Part shown: one piece after another, positions 56,716 through 64,000 of the stretch
Numbering within the stretch: position 1 is the first letter of the stretch
How the letters are laid out: the number at the start of each line of letters is the position of its first letter
From: JANQJA01 sp965267485
GTDB lineage: Bacteria > Pseudomonadota > Gammaproteobacteria > Pseudomonadales > Azotimanducaceae
DNA length: 64,000 bases
Direction of reading: 5' to 3'
Assembly (NCBI GenBank): GCA_965267485.1
Contig: OZ254080.1
Span: forward strand, 1 to 64,000
Translations under genes and position numbers: made by a program
The notes under the pieces: generated by a model
Database searches by the model: none
What the model was told of the DNA's origin: nothing
What the model saw: only the letters and a program-made list of their open reading frames with translations

Positions 56716-57600
56716 TCAGCCGCCCCGATGATTGCGCGCCCACCAGCCTTCTTCGGCGGCGCTCATGTCGGTGAACTTGTCTTCGGCGTCCATCAGGTCT
56801 TCGAGCGTGGTGCCCGCGCCCAGGTTGACGCCCTCGTTGCTGTACAGGGATGCGAGGCTGTAGCGACCGTTACCGGCCTGCACGATCTTGCCGGTCGGCG
56901 CCTCTTCGCGGCACATCCACAGCACGGCCGGCGTGACCAGCTCCGGTGCGCGCGCGGGATCGGGGTTGTCGAGGTCTTCCTCGCGGCCCGGGATCGTGTT
57001 GGTGAGTCGCGTCGCCGCGGCCGGTGCCAGCGTGTTGACGCGAACGTTGTGCGATGCGCCCTCGAGGGCGAGGACGTTCATCAGGCCGACCATGCCCATC
57101 TTCGCGGCACCGTAGTTTGCCTGGCCGAAGTTGCCGAAGATGCCCGACGTCGAGCTCGTGAGCACGATACGGCCCCAGTTCTTGTCGTACATGATGGGCC
57201 ACGCCGCATGGGTAACGTAGGCGGTGCCGTTCAGGTGCACGTCCATCACGAGATCCCAGTCGTCCAGCGTCATCTTCTTGAACGACTTGTCGCGCAGGAT
57301 GCCGGCGTTGTTCACGAGGATGTCGACCGTGCCGTAGGCCGCGACGGCATCGTCAATGATGCTCTTGGCGCCGGCCTTGTCGCTGACTGATGCCTTGTTC
57401 GCGATGGCTTCACCGCCGTCCTTCTTGATCTGCTCGACGACGGCGTCTGCCGCGTCGCTCTGGCCGGAGCCGTCAGCGCTCCCGCCGAGGTCGTTGACGA
57501 CGACCTTCGCGCCGCGCTTCGCGAATTCGAGCGCGTGGGCGCGGCCGATACCGCCACCGGCGCCGGTGATCACCACGACCTTGTCCTTGAAATCTTCCAT
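56716..57600 (-). CDS. Short-chain dehydrogenase (MFE2/17-beta-HSD4-like)
   Basis: A 294-residue SDR. Seen: the cofactor loop VVVITGAGGGIGRAHALEFA, the acidic NDLGGS, NNAGILRDKSFKKMTLDDWD, the catalytic Ser (LTSSTSGIFG), and YGAAKMGMVGLMNVLALEG. The long insertion DGSGQSDAADAVVEQIK and the RDKSFKKM phrase are typical of the peroxisomal 17-beta-HSD4/multifunctional enzyme 2 group, which dehydrogenates 3-hydroxyacyl-CoA or steroid-like substrates. ATG 57600 has GAGGGG upstream. Confidence 0.93.
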   Translation of the reverse strand: MEDFKDKVVVITGAGGGIGRAHALEFAKRGAKVVVNDLGGSADGSGQSDAADAVVEQIKKDGGEAIANKASVSDKAGAKSIIDDAVAAYGTVDILVNNAGILRDKSFKKMTLDDWDLVMDVHLNGTAYVTHAAWPIMYDKNWGRIVLTSSTSGIFGNFGQANYGAAKMGMVGLMNVLALEGASHNVRVNTLAPAAATRLTNTIPGREEDLDNPDPARAPELVTPAVLWMCREEAPTGKIVQAGNGRYSLASLYSNEGVNLGAGTTLEDLMDAEDKFTDMSAAEEGWWARNHRGG

Positions 57601-57772
57601 CGAGAGCCCCTCTTGTTGGTTAACTGCCAAATATGAGCCGTCATTACGCCAGAAGCTATTGATCGTGGCAATGCCCGGCTGGTGCGGGTATATCGCGGGG
57701 TGATAGTGGCCGGCCGTGGCCCGAGTTAATGGCAGCCATCATCCGGGAGTGCCAAACCGGCGTAACAGGGTC

Positions 57773-58336
57773 ATGAAATCTCACTCAGCAGTCCCGCTTC
57801 TTGTCCTCTTCACTATGGTCATGGCGGGCTGTACAACGCAGGCAACGAAGCCGATGGAAACCGTAGAATTTGTAGATCTGCCGCGGTTCATGGGCGATTG
57901 GTACGTCATTGCGAGCGTCCCGACGTTCTTCGACAAGGAACCGTACAACGCGATCGAGCGTTATGCCCTCAACCCCGACGGCACTGTCGCGACCACCTAT
58001 CTGTTCCGGGACGGTGCCGCCGACGGGCCCCGCCGGGAAATGAACGCCAAGGCCTTCATTCGGGACGAGGAGTCCAACGCCGAGTGGGGCATGCAGTTCG
58101 TTTGGCCGATCCGGGCGGATTACCGCATCGTCTATCTCGACGATGATTACGACGTGACCGTGATCGGTCGTAACCGCCGCGATTTCGTCTGGATCATGGC
58201 GCGCACGCCCACCATTCCCGAGTCGAAGCTCACCGAACTGCTCTGGTTCGTCGAGAACCTCGGCTACGACCGGGACGACATCCGCCTCGTGCCACAGGGC
58301 GCGGGTGAAGCCGCCCAACAGATTCCCGCCGGCTGA
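57773..58336 (+). CDS. blc: Outer-membrane lipocalin (Blc-like lipoprotein)
   Basis: A 187-residue lipoprotein with lipobox VMAGC after the signal peptide. The lipocalin core is clear: RFMGDWYVIASVPTFFDKEP (G-x-W motif), IERYALNPDGTVATTYLFRD, RIVYLDDDYDVTVIGRNRRD and the C-terminal helix LLWFVENLGYDRDDIRLVPQ. Blc proteins bind fatty acids or lysophospholipids and act in membrane upkeep at the outer membrane. ATG 57773 is chosen. The upstream gap of 172 bases shows no recognised regulatory element. Confidence 0.93.
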   Translation: MKSHSAVPLLVLFTMVMAGCTTQATKPMETVEFVDLPRFMGDWYVIASVPTFFDKEPYNAIERYALNPDGTVATTYLFRDGAADGPRREMNAKAFIRDEESNAEWGMQFVWPIRADYRIVYLDDDYDVTVIGRNRRDFVWIMARTPTIPESKLTELLWFVENLGYDRDDIRLVPQGAGEAAQQIPAG

Positions 58337-58374
58337 CCTATACTGGTGGGCCGATTTCCGGCCAGGGGCTGCCC

Positions 58375-59403
58375 ATGTCGATGATCGCCGTCCTCATGGA
58401 GGCGGTAGAGACCCGCGCGACCGATATCCACATCGTCGCGTTTCGCCCCGTGATCTTTCGCCGGCGCGGCGAACTCGAACCCTTCGATGACAACGTGCTC
58501 GACGCCGAGGGCGCCCGGCTGCTCTGCTACTCCCTGCTTGATGAAGAGCAGATTGCCCGCTTTGAGCGCGACCTCGACTATGACTTCGTGAAGGTCGTGG
58601 GTGCGCATCGCTTTCGCGTCAATGTCAGCTTCAACAACGGCACCGTGAGCGCCGTGATCCGCGTCCTGAATCACGAGCCGATGCCGCTGGAAGAGATCCG
58701 GCTGCCGCCGATCATTGAGCAGCTCTGCTATCGCGACAAGGGGCTGATTCTCGTTACCGGCACGACGAGTCAGGGCAAGACGACAACGCTCGCGAGCCTC
58801 GTGGACTACATCAACCGCAATCGCAGCCGCACGGTGGTGACGATTGAGGACCCCATCGAATACGTGCACACGAACAAGCGTTCGATCGTGCGTCAGCGCG
58901 AGGTAGGCAAGGACACGAAGACCTTCGCCAGCGGCCTCCGGGCAGCGCTGAGGCAGGACCCCAACGTGATCGTTATCGGCGAGATGCGCGATTACGAGTC
59001 CATCCAGATTGCGCTCACAGCTGCCGAGACCGGCTCGCTCGTCATGTCGACACTGCACGCGATCTCCCTCGACAAGCTGCTCGAACGCCTGCTGTCGTAC
59101 GTGCCGGCCGAGCAGGAGACCCAGGTGCGCCTGATGCTGTCAGAGACGCTGCTGTGCATCGTTCACCAGGAGCTGCTGACGACTGTATCAGGGGGCAAGC
59201 GTGTTGCCTGTGAAGTGCTGACGAATACGCCCGCGATCAGGAATACCATTCGCCTGCGCGAGAGCTATCACCTCAAGAACTACATCGTCACCAGCGAAAA
59301 GCGGCACGGCATGCGCACGATGAAGCGTTCACTCGACGAATTGCTTGAGGAAGGCGAAATCGACGACGCGACCTACGAGCAGGTGCTCGCCAACTACGGC
59401 TAG
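58375..59403 (+). CDS. PilT/PilU-like secretion ATPase
   Basis: A 342-residue AAA+-type ATPase of the type IV pilus retraction family. Seen: Walker A GTTSQGKTTTLAS (a variant of GPTGSGKSTT), Asp box VVTIEDPIEYVH, the His box ASGLRAALRQDPNVIVIGEM, SLVMSTLHAISLDKLLERLL and the AIRNxIR motif (AIRNTIRLRESYHLKN). It is not near pil genes in the window. It stands 38 bases downstream of the lipocalin gene. A role in pilus retraction or secretion is expected from the family; being a single orphan copy, it may be a PilU/PilT variant. Confidence 0.9.
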   Translation: MSMIAVLMEAVETRATDIHIVAFRPVIFRRRGELEPFDDNVLDAEGARLLCYSLLDEEQIARFERDLDYDFVKVVGAHRFRVNVSFNNGTVSAVIRVLNHEPMPLEEIRLPPIIEQLCYRDKGLILVTGTTSQGKTTTLASLVDYINRNRSRTVVTIEDPIEYVHTNKRSIVRQREVGKDTKTFASGLRAALRQDPNVIVIGEMRDYESIQIALTAAETGSLVMSTLHAISLDKLLERLLSYVPAEQETQVRLMLSETLLCIVHQELLTTVSGGKRVACEVLTNTPAIRNTIRLRESYHLKNYIVTSEKRHGMRTMKRSLDELLEEGEIDDATYEQVLANYG

Positions 59404-59555
59404 GAAGCGTTAAAGGCCCTTTTCGTCGACTCGGTCACATTCGCGGCATGACCGACCTCCCGCTTTTGACAATCCGGGTGGAATGCCACTTCGCGCTTGG
59501 AACAAACTCCCTCCGAACCGGCAGCAACCGCTGTCGAATGAGAGAGGAAGGGGTC

Positions 59556-60608
59556 ATGTTCAAGTTTCTGGTTGCACTGTTGATCATCGTGCTGGTCTTC
59601 GATGTCGTCGAAGCCGGCGAGCGGGAGATCGACAAGGAAGGGTGCGCCGCGACGCAAACAGCGGGCGACTGGTGGCGGGAGTCCCGGCCGATCATGGGCA
59701 CCGTTGTTGCTGTCGAAGTCCAGTCGCCGCAGGCAGGCGCCTGCGATGCGATCACCGCGGTCATGGACGAGATGTACCGCATCGATGAGCTGATGAGTTC
59801 ATGGTCGCAGTCGAGTGAGCTCTCCCGCCTGAATCGCGAAGCGCCGGAAGGCTTCGTCACCATCGACGAAGAACTGTTTGCGCTGATCGAGCGCAGCATC
59901 GACTTCTCCCGCGTCACCGACGGTGCCTTCGACGTAACCTATGCCTCTGCGGGTCGATACTACGACTTCCGCGCAGGCACCCGTCCGGACGATGAGCAAC
60001 TTACCCGCGCCATCGATGCCATCGACTTTCGCCATATCGAACTCGACCGCGAGCGGCATGCCATTCGTTACGCCCACCCGGCGGTGTATATCGATCTCGG
60101 CGGCATCGCCAAGGGCTACGCGGTTGATCGCGCGGTTCGCATCCTCGAGCGTCGCGGCATCGAAGAGGGCATGGTCTCGGCTGGCGGCGACAGCCGAATC
60201 GTCGGCGACCGCGGCGGCGAGCCCTGGGTCGTCGGCATTCGAAACCCGCGCGCGAAAGATGACAACGTCGCAGTGCTGCCGCTGATGGATGTGTCGGTGT
60301 CGACGTCCGGAGACTACGAACGATTCTTTGAGGAAGGCGGCACCCGTTACCACCACATCATCGACCCGCAGACCGGTGACTCGGCACGGGGCGTTCGCAG
60401 CGTCACCATTCTGGGTGAAGATGCGACCAGCACAGACGCACTGTCCACCAGCGTGTTCGTGCTGGGGCTCGAACGCGGCCTCGCGCTGATTGATGCGCTG
60501 AACGGTGTCGATGCGATCGTGGTCGATGACGCCGGGCAACTCTACTTTTCCAACGGCCTGATGGGCATGGCAACCGCCGATGCCGTGGCGAGCGCGGAGG
60601 GCATCTAG
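59556..60608 (+). CDS. apbE: ApbE-family FAD:protein FMN transferase
   Basis: A 350-residue exported flavin transferase. Seen: a signal segment (MFKFLVALLIIVLVFDVVEAG), the opening SRPIMGTVVAVEVQ, MDEMYRIDELMSSWSQSSEL, the catalytic/FAD core DLGGIAKGYAVDRAVRI, GDSRIVGDRGGEPWVVGIRN and IDPQTGDSARGVRSVTI. It attaches FMN to Thr or Ser of secreted proteins through a phosphodiester bond. The nearest target is not evident. It starts an operon of exported proteins: one base separates it from the thioredoxin. ATG 59556 follows GGAAGGGG. Confidence 0.94.
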   Translation: MFKFLVALLIIVLVFDVVEAGEREIDKEGCAATQTAGDWWRESRPIMGTVVAVEVQSPQAGACDAITAVMDEMYRIDELMSSWSQSSELSRLNREAPEGFVTIDEELFALIERSIDFSRVTDGAFDVTYASAGRYYDFRAGTRPDDEQLTRAIDAIDFRHIELDRERHAIRYAHPAVYIDLGGIAKGYAVDRAVRILERRGIEEGMVSAGGDSRIVGDRGGEPWVVGIRNPRAKDDNVAVLPLMDVSVSTSGDYERFFEEGGTRYHHIIDPQTGDSARGVRSVTILGEDATSTDALSTSVFVLGLERGLALIDALNGVDAIVVDDAGQLYFSNGLMGMATADAVASAEGI

Positions 60609-60609
60609 C

Positions 60610-61122
60610 ATGAAGCTGATACTCAAGATTGCGCTGTGCTGGCTGTCGCTGCCCGCGTTCGCGGTCGAGTTGCTCGACACCGCGCCGGACTTCACGCTCA
60701 AGGCGTTGACCGGCGAGCAAGTGCCCACCGAAAACCTGCGTCTCGAAGAACACCGTGGCCAGGTCGTGCTCGTCAATTTCTGGGCGAGCTGGTGTGGCCC
60801 CTGCCGGCAGGAAATGCCGATTCTCGACCGCATTCATGAGCGCTACTCGCCGATGGGTTTCACCGTGCTTGGCGTGAACGTCGACAAGGACCCGGACAAG
60901 GCGCGGCGTATCGCCGACAAGGTTCGCGTGTCGTTCCCGCTGCTGCACGACGCCGGCCAGAACGTCAGCGAATCGTGGGATGTCAGTGCAATGCCCTACA
61001 CGGTGCTGATCGACCGAAACGGGCAGGTGCAGTACATCCATCGCGGCTACAAAAGCGGCGATGAAGCCGCGTATGTGGATCGCCTGCGTACTCTGCTGAC
61101 GCAGCGCGCCGGAGCAGACTGA
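60610..61122 (+). CDS. TlpA-like exported thioredoxin
   Basis: A 170-residue periplasmic thioredoxin of the TlpA/ResA class. Signal peptide: MKLILKIALCWLSLPAFA. Core: APDFTLKALTGEQVPTENLR, W61-C62-G-P-C65 (NFWASWCGPCRQEM), and cis-Pro AMPYTVLIDRNGQV. It reduces or isomerises disulfides in exported proteins. One base after apbE and one base overlapping the next gene's start: a single transcript. Confidence 0.94.
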   Translation: MKLILKIALCWLSLPAFAVELLDTAPDFTLKALTGEQVPTENLRLEEHRGQVVLVNFWASWCGPCRQEMPILDRIHERYSPMGFTVLGVNVDKDPDKARRIADKVRVSFPLLHDAGQNVSESWDVSAMPYTVLIDRNGQVQYIHRGYKSGDEAAYVDRLRTLLTQRAGAD

Positions 61123-61637
61123 TGTCGAGGCTCGCTGCAATTGCATTGCCGCTGCTTGTTGCCGGCCCGCTCGCCTTTGCAGAAGGAGAGGCTGAAGGCA
61201 CGATCGACGAGCAGCTGGCTTCGCTGGACGAGGCGCTGATGCTGCTCGAGACCGACGTCCGCATTCTCGAGGAAGACCTGTTGTACCCCGCGAGCTCCCG
61301 GGTCTCGGTCTTCCTCGAGATGGATGTCGGCGAGCTGTTCGCGCTCGATGCGGTGACGCTGGAGCTGAACGGCAAGGAGGTCGCGCACTACCTCTATACG
61401 GAGCGTCAGGTCGACGCGCTGTATCGGGGAGGTGTGCAGCAGCTCTTCACCGGCAACCTCAAACAGGGCGAGAACGAGCTGAACGCGTTCTTCGTCGGTC
61501 GCGGGCCCCATGGCCGTGACTATCGGCGCGCGGCCACCGTGACCTTCGAGCATGAATTCGAACCCGTCGTCGTCCAGCTTGCCGTCACCGACGACACCAC
61601 CTCTCGCCAACCGGAGTTCACTGCCAGCGTGCGCTAG
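61122..61637 (+). CDS. Exported beta-rich protein of the apbE operon
   Basis: A 171-residue protein with a signal peptide (MSRLAAIALPLLVAGPLAFA) and a helical linker (IDEQLASLDEALMLLETDVR), then an Ig-like or beta-sandwich domain: SRVSVFLEMDVGELFALDAV, TLELNGKEVAHYLYTERQ, RGGVQQLFTGNLKQGENEL and VTFEHEFEPVVVQLAVTDD. Related proteins are sometimes labelled AraC-like; no DNA-binding helix is seen, so that label would be wrong. Function unknown. Confidence 0.75.
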   Translation: MSRLAAIALPLLVAGPLAFAEGEAEGTIDEQLASLDEALMLLETDVRILEEDLLYPASSRVSVFLEMDVGELFALDAVTLELNGKEVAHYLYTERQVDALYRGGVQQLFTGNLKQGENELNAFFVGRGPHGRDYRRAATVTFEHEFEPVVVQLAVTDDTTSRQPEFTASVR

Positions 61638-61662
61638 CAACGAATGGAAAATCTGGGCCAGC

Positions 61663-63441
61663 ATGAATCGAATCGCGACATTGTTGTGTTGTTGTATGGT
61701 GACGTTGCCGTGTGGTGCGGACGACCTTGCAACGAATGTCGTGCGATACGAGCGGCTGGTCGAACTCCCTGAGAACGCGTATTCGACCGCGCTTCGGTTC
61801 GAACGACGCTTCGGCGCTTCCTCAAGGCTGGGTCTCGCGAAAGCGAGCCTGGCGTTCGATCTTGGCCTCGAACCGCTCGCCGAACGTGAACTCGCTGCGA
61901 TTGATGAGCATTCGCTGAACCCGGTCGATCGCCACGAACTGAATCTCTATCTGGCGCGAATCGCCTATAACGCGGACGACGTCGCCGAACTCGACCGGGC
62001 AATCGAAGCGCTCGGTGATCCGGGAGAGACCGGCTGGCACACGTTCCTCGTCGCTGAGCGTGCGCGCATCAAGGGTGATACTGACGCAGCGGCCGCCGTA
62101 CTCGCCGGCGCCGATCGCCGCGCCATCATGGCGGCCTACGCGCGGTACAACCTTGCCACTGATCTCTATCGAGCAGGCGACATCGATCGTGCGGCCGCAC
62201 TCTTCGACGACGTGCAAGCGCTCAAGGCAAAGACGCCCGAGTCGCGGTCGTTGTTTGAGCGGGCTGGCATTGCACTCGCGACCATCGCGCTCGACGAGAG
62301 TGATGAAAAGCGAGCCTGGCGTGCCTTGTCTGCGCTTGGCAGCAAATCCGAGGCGGGTATTCGCGGCATGGTGCTGCTGGCGCGGCGCGCGACCGAAGCC
62401 GGCGACTGGGATCGTGCGGCAGCATTGTGGCAACACCTCCTTGAATCCAATCCCTGGCACCGGGCCGTCGTCCCCTATTACAGCGCGCTGCCGTGGGTGA
62501 TCGAGCGAGCGGCGGGTCCGGCTGCCGCGCTTGCCGTGTATGAAGAAACGCGCGAATCCCTGCACGCACGTGCTGATGCGCTGGGTCAGCTGCCGCCGCT
62601 GGAAACCGGTCTCGTCGTCGCTGCAATCATGGGTGACGCGGCCGCCCTCGATGCCGTCGCTACGCGCCTTGGCGACTCGCAGTGGCTCGATGGCCTGACG
62701 GATGAGGATGCGCGCCGGGCGGCGACTCGCTGGCTGCGAATGCATCGCGCCTCTGCCCGGCTGGCTTCACGACAGGACGACCTGATCGCGCTGCGCGAGG
62801 TCGGTGCCGAGCAATCGCGCCGGCTGGAACTCTCGCGGCAGACGCTGGATAGCCGGCCGCCGTCAGCGTTGCTTGCCCGCTATGCCACGCGCACGCGTGG
62901 CCTCATTGCACAGCTTGAAGAGATTCGCGACGACGGGTTCTGGGGCGCGGGTCTCGAGGCGTTCGCCGAAGGGAGCGAGCGTCAGCAACTGGATCGGATC
63001 GCGGCGGTCGAAGCGCGACTTGGCGAAGGTGAGTCTGCCGCCGGGCTCCGCGAGCGACTGTTGCGCCTTCGTCATCTCGTCTGGTTCACGATTCACGATG
63101 ACCTGCCGCACCGTGCGCAGCAGCGGATTGCAATCGCCGAGCAACTGCTGGCGCGTATTGATGGGCTTGGCGAGCGTGTAGCACGCGTTGCCTCCGCCGC
63201 GCGGCATATCGGGTCCGAGCAGGGTCTGCCGGCAAGAATCTCGCGCCTCGCCGCCCGAACCGAACTGCTCTCCGTGCAGGTCGAAACCGCCATGGGTACC
63301 GCCGAAACACAGCTGATGGCCGGTGTGCAGCGAGCGGTCGACGAGCACCTTGCGGCGCTTGACGACCAGATGCTGGTCGTAGACATCGCCATTGCCCGTA
63401 TCGAGGACGGCCTGATGCTTGCCAGCGAGGACGCGCCATGA
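61663..63441 (+). CDS. Large exported helical-repeat (TPR-like) protein
   Basis: A 592-residue protein with a signal peptide (MNRIATLLCCCMVTLPCGA) and many degenerate helical hairpins resembling tetratricopeptide repeats: SRLGLAKASLAFDLGLEPLA, YARYNLATDLYRAGDIDRAA, GMVLLARRATEAGDWDRAAA. A C-terminal coiled coil follows (LAARTELLSVQVETAMGTAE). It probably scaffolds a periplasmic or outer-membrane complex. Earlier in-frame starts overlap the upstream gene and are not used. The stop overlaps the next gene's ATG by four bases. Confidence 0.8.
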   Translation: MNRIATLLCCCMVTLPCGADDLATNVVRYERLVELPENAYSTALRFERRFGASSRLGLAKASLAFDLGLEPLAERELAAIDEHSLNPVDRHELNLYLARIAYNADDVAELDRAIEALGDPGETGWHTFLVAERARIKGDTDAAAAVLAGADRRAIMAAYARYNLATDLYRAGDIDRAAALFDDVQALKAKTPESRSLFERAGIALATIALDESDEKRAWRALSALGSKSEAGIRGMVLLARRATEAGDWDRAAALWQHLLESNPWHRAVVPYYSALPWVIERAAGPAAALAVYEETRESLHARADALGQLPPLETGLVVAAIMGDAAALDAVATRLGDSQWLDGLTDEDARRAATRWLRMHRASARLASRQDDLIALREVGAEQSRRLELSRQTLDSRPPSALLARYATRTRGLIAQLEEIRDDGFWGAGLEAFAEGSERQQLDRIAAVEARLGEGESAAGLRERLLRLRHLVWFTIHDDLPHRAQQRIAIAEQLLARIDGLGERVARVASAARHIGSEQGLPARISRLAARTELLSVQVETAMGTAETQLMAGVQRAVDEHLAALDDQMLVVDIAIARIEDGLMLASEDAP

Positions 63442-64000
63442 GACTTGTCGTGACCCTCGCACTGACGGTCGTGCTCGGTGGGTGCAGCCTTTTCGGCGGA
63501 CGTCATGAGACGATCGAGGGGCCCCGGCTCGGCGACGTCGCGCGCGATCTGCCGCGTTGGCAGGCTGACGTACCGGCGGCGAAGCCGAAGCCGGAGCGGC
63601 GCGAGGTCCTGGCGCGTTACCGCGATCTTGCCGAGCGGGTGGAGGATCCTGAGCTCGCGCTCGACGTCATGCGGCGCAGGGCGGAACTCGAAGCGCTGGT
63701 GGCAACGGATCGCGTGGCGAACGGTGAGACGATCGACACCGCGCCACTTGTCCAGACGCTCGAAACAACGCTCGCCGCCGCAGCCTCTGCCGGTCAGACG
63801 GAACCGGCAGGACTCCGTTACCGGCTGGCGCAGGTACGCGACCTCGGGGGCGACACCGACGGCGTACTGGCATCGCTCGGCCGCATCATCACTGCCGGCG
63901 ATGATGAGGCGCGCGTACTCGAGGCAAGGTTCCGGCGCGCCGAAATTCTGTTCAGTCGCGGCGACTACGACGGCGCCGCCGCAGATTTTGAGGTGGCCAC
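63438..64000 (+). CDS. TPR-like lipoprotein, incomplete at window edge
   Basis: Reading from ATG 63438 (overlapping the previous stop), the frame stays open to base 64000 and gives at least 187 residues. It has a lipoprotein signal (VTLALTVVLGGC), a Pro/Lys-rich linker (DVPAAKPKPERREVLARY), and TPR-like helices (GLRYRLAQVRDLGGDTDG, RRAEILFSRGDYDGAAADFE). It is likely the outer-membrane partner of the preceding repeat protein. The 3' end and full length are beyond the window. Confidence 0.75.
   Translation, partial: MRLVVTLALTVVLGGCSLFGGRHETIEGPRLGDVARDLPRWQADVPAAKPKPERREVLARYRDLAERVEDPELALDVMRRRAELEALVATDRVANGETIDTAPLVQTLETTLAAAASAGQTEPAGLRYRLAQVRDLGGDTDGVLASLGRIITAGDDEARVLEARFRRAEILFSRGDYDGAAADFEVA

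Overview
The window is chromosomal DNA from a high-GC gammaproteobacterium, probably a free-living aerobic heterotroph. Pointers are a standard RpoD, a long-form isocitrate lyase, several fatty-acid or steroid-type SDR and enoyl-CoA enzymes, a TonB-dependent receptor, a cytochrome P450 and iron ABC uptake. The sequence alone does not fix the genus. No rRNA, tRNA or CRISPR array was found.

Layout. 0-25.9 kb is ordinary, tightly packed, GC-rich housekeeping sequence: rpoD, a probable ornithine-lipid pair (olsA/olsB-like) with an ATP-grasp gene, isocitrate lyase, a stress group (universal stress protein, DksA-like zinc protein, Hsp20), a CbpA-type co-chaperone and a TonB/TPR/beta-propeller operon. 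It also contains a peroxiredoxin whose catalytic position is an in-frame UGA (21597-21599), a strong selenoprotein candidate, plus a multi-spanning membrane protein with a Rossmann/TIR-like tail and an AlkB-like dioxygenase.

25.9-38.85 kb is visibly more A+T-rich and consists mostly of small unrelated genes. It holds two clear, mutually related attC-type sites (27730-27839 and 30861-30959), REP-pair hairpins, IS3 and IS1182 remnants, a 180-bp repeat standing in front of three different genes, and three copies of the sequence that marks its right edge. I read it as an integron-type cassette array without an integrase in view. Cargo includes a pentapeptide-repeat membrane protein + minimal nucleotidyltransferase + small protein cassette, an FRG-domain protein, a HigBA toxin-antitoxin pair and a PD-(D/E)XK-like protein. 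These suggest defence or stabilisation roles, by analogy only.

38.9-64 kb returns to GC-rich chromosome: DUF2059 lipoprotein, inositol-phosphatase-like enzyme, 2H phosphoesterase, small monooxygenases, a hydroxyacid dehydrogenase, an MFS transporter, a ferric-iron ABC system with the permease divergent from the other two genes, a REP cluster, a TonB-dependent receptor with a hairpin over its ribosome site, P450, flavin oxidoreductase, SDRs, lipocalin and a PilT-like ATPase. The window ends in an operon of exported proteins (ApbE, TlpA-like thioredoxin, a beta-rich protein, two helical-repeat proteins), the last cut by the window edge.
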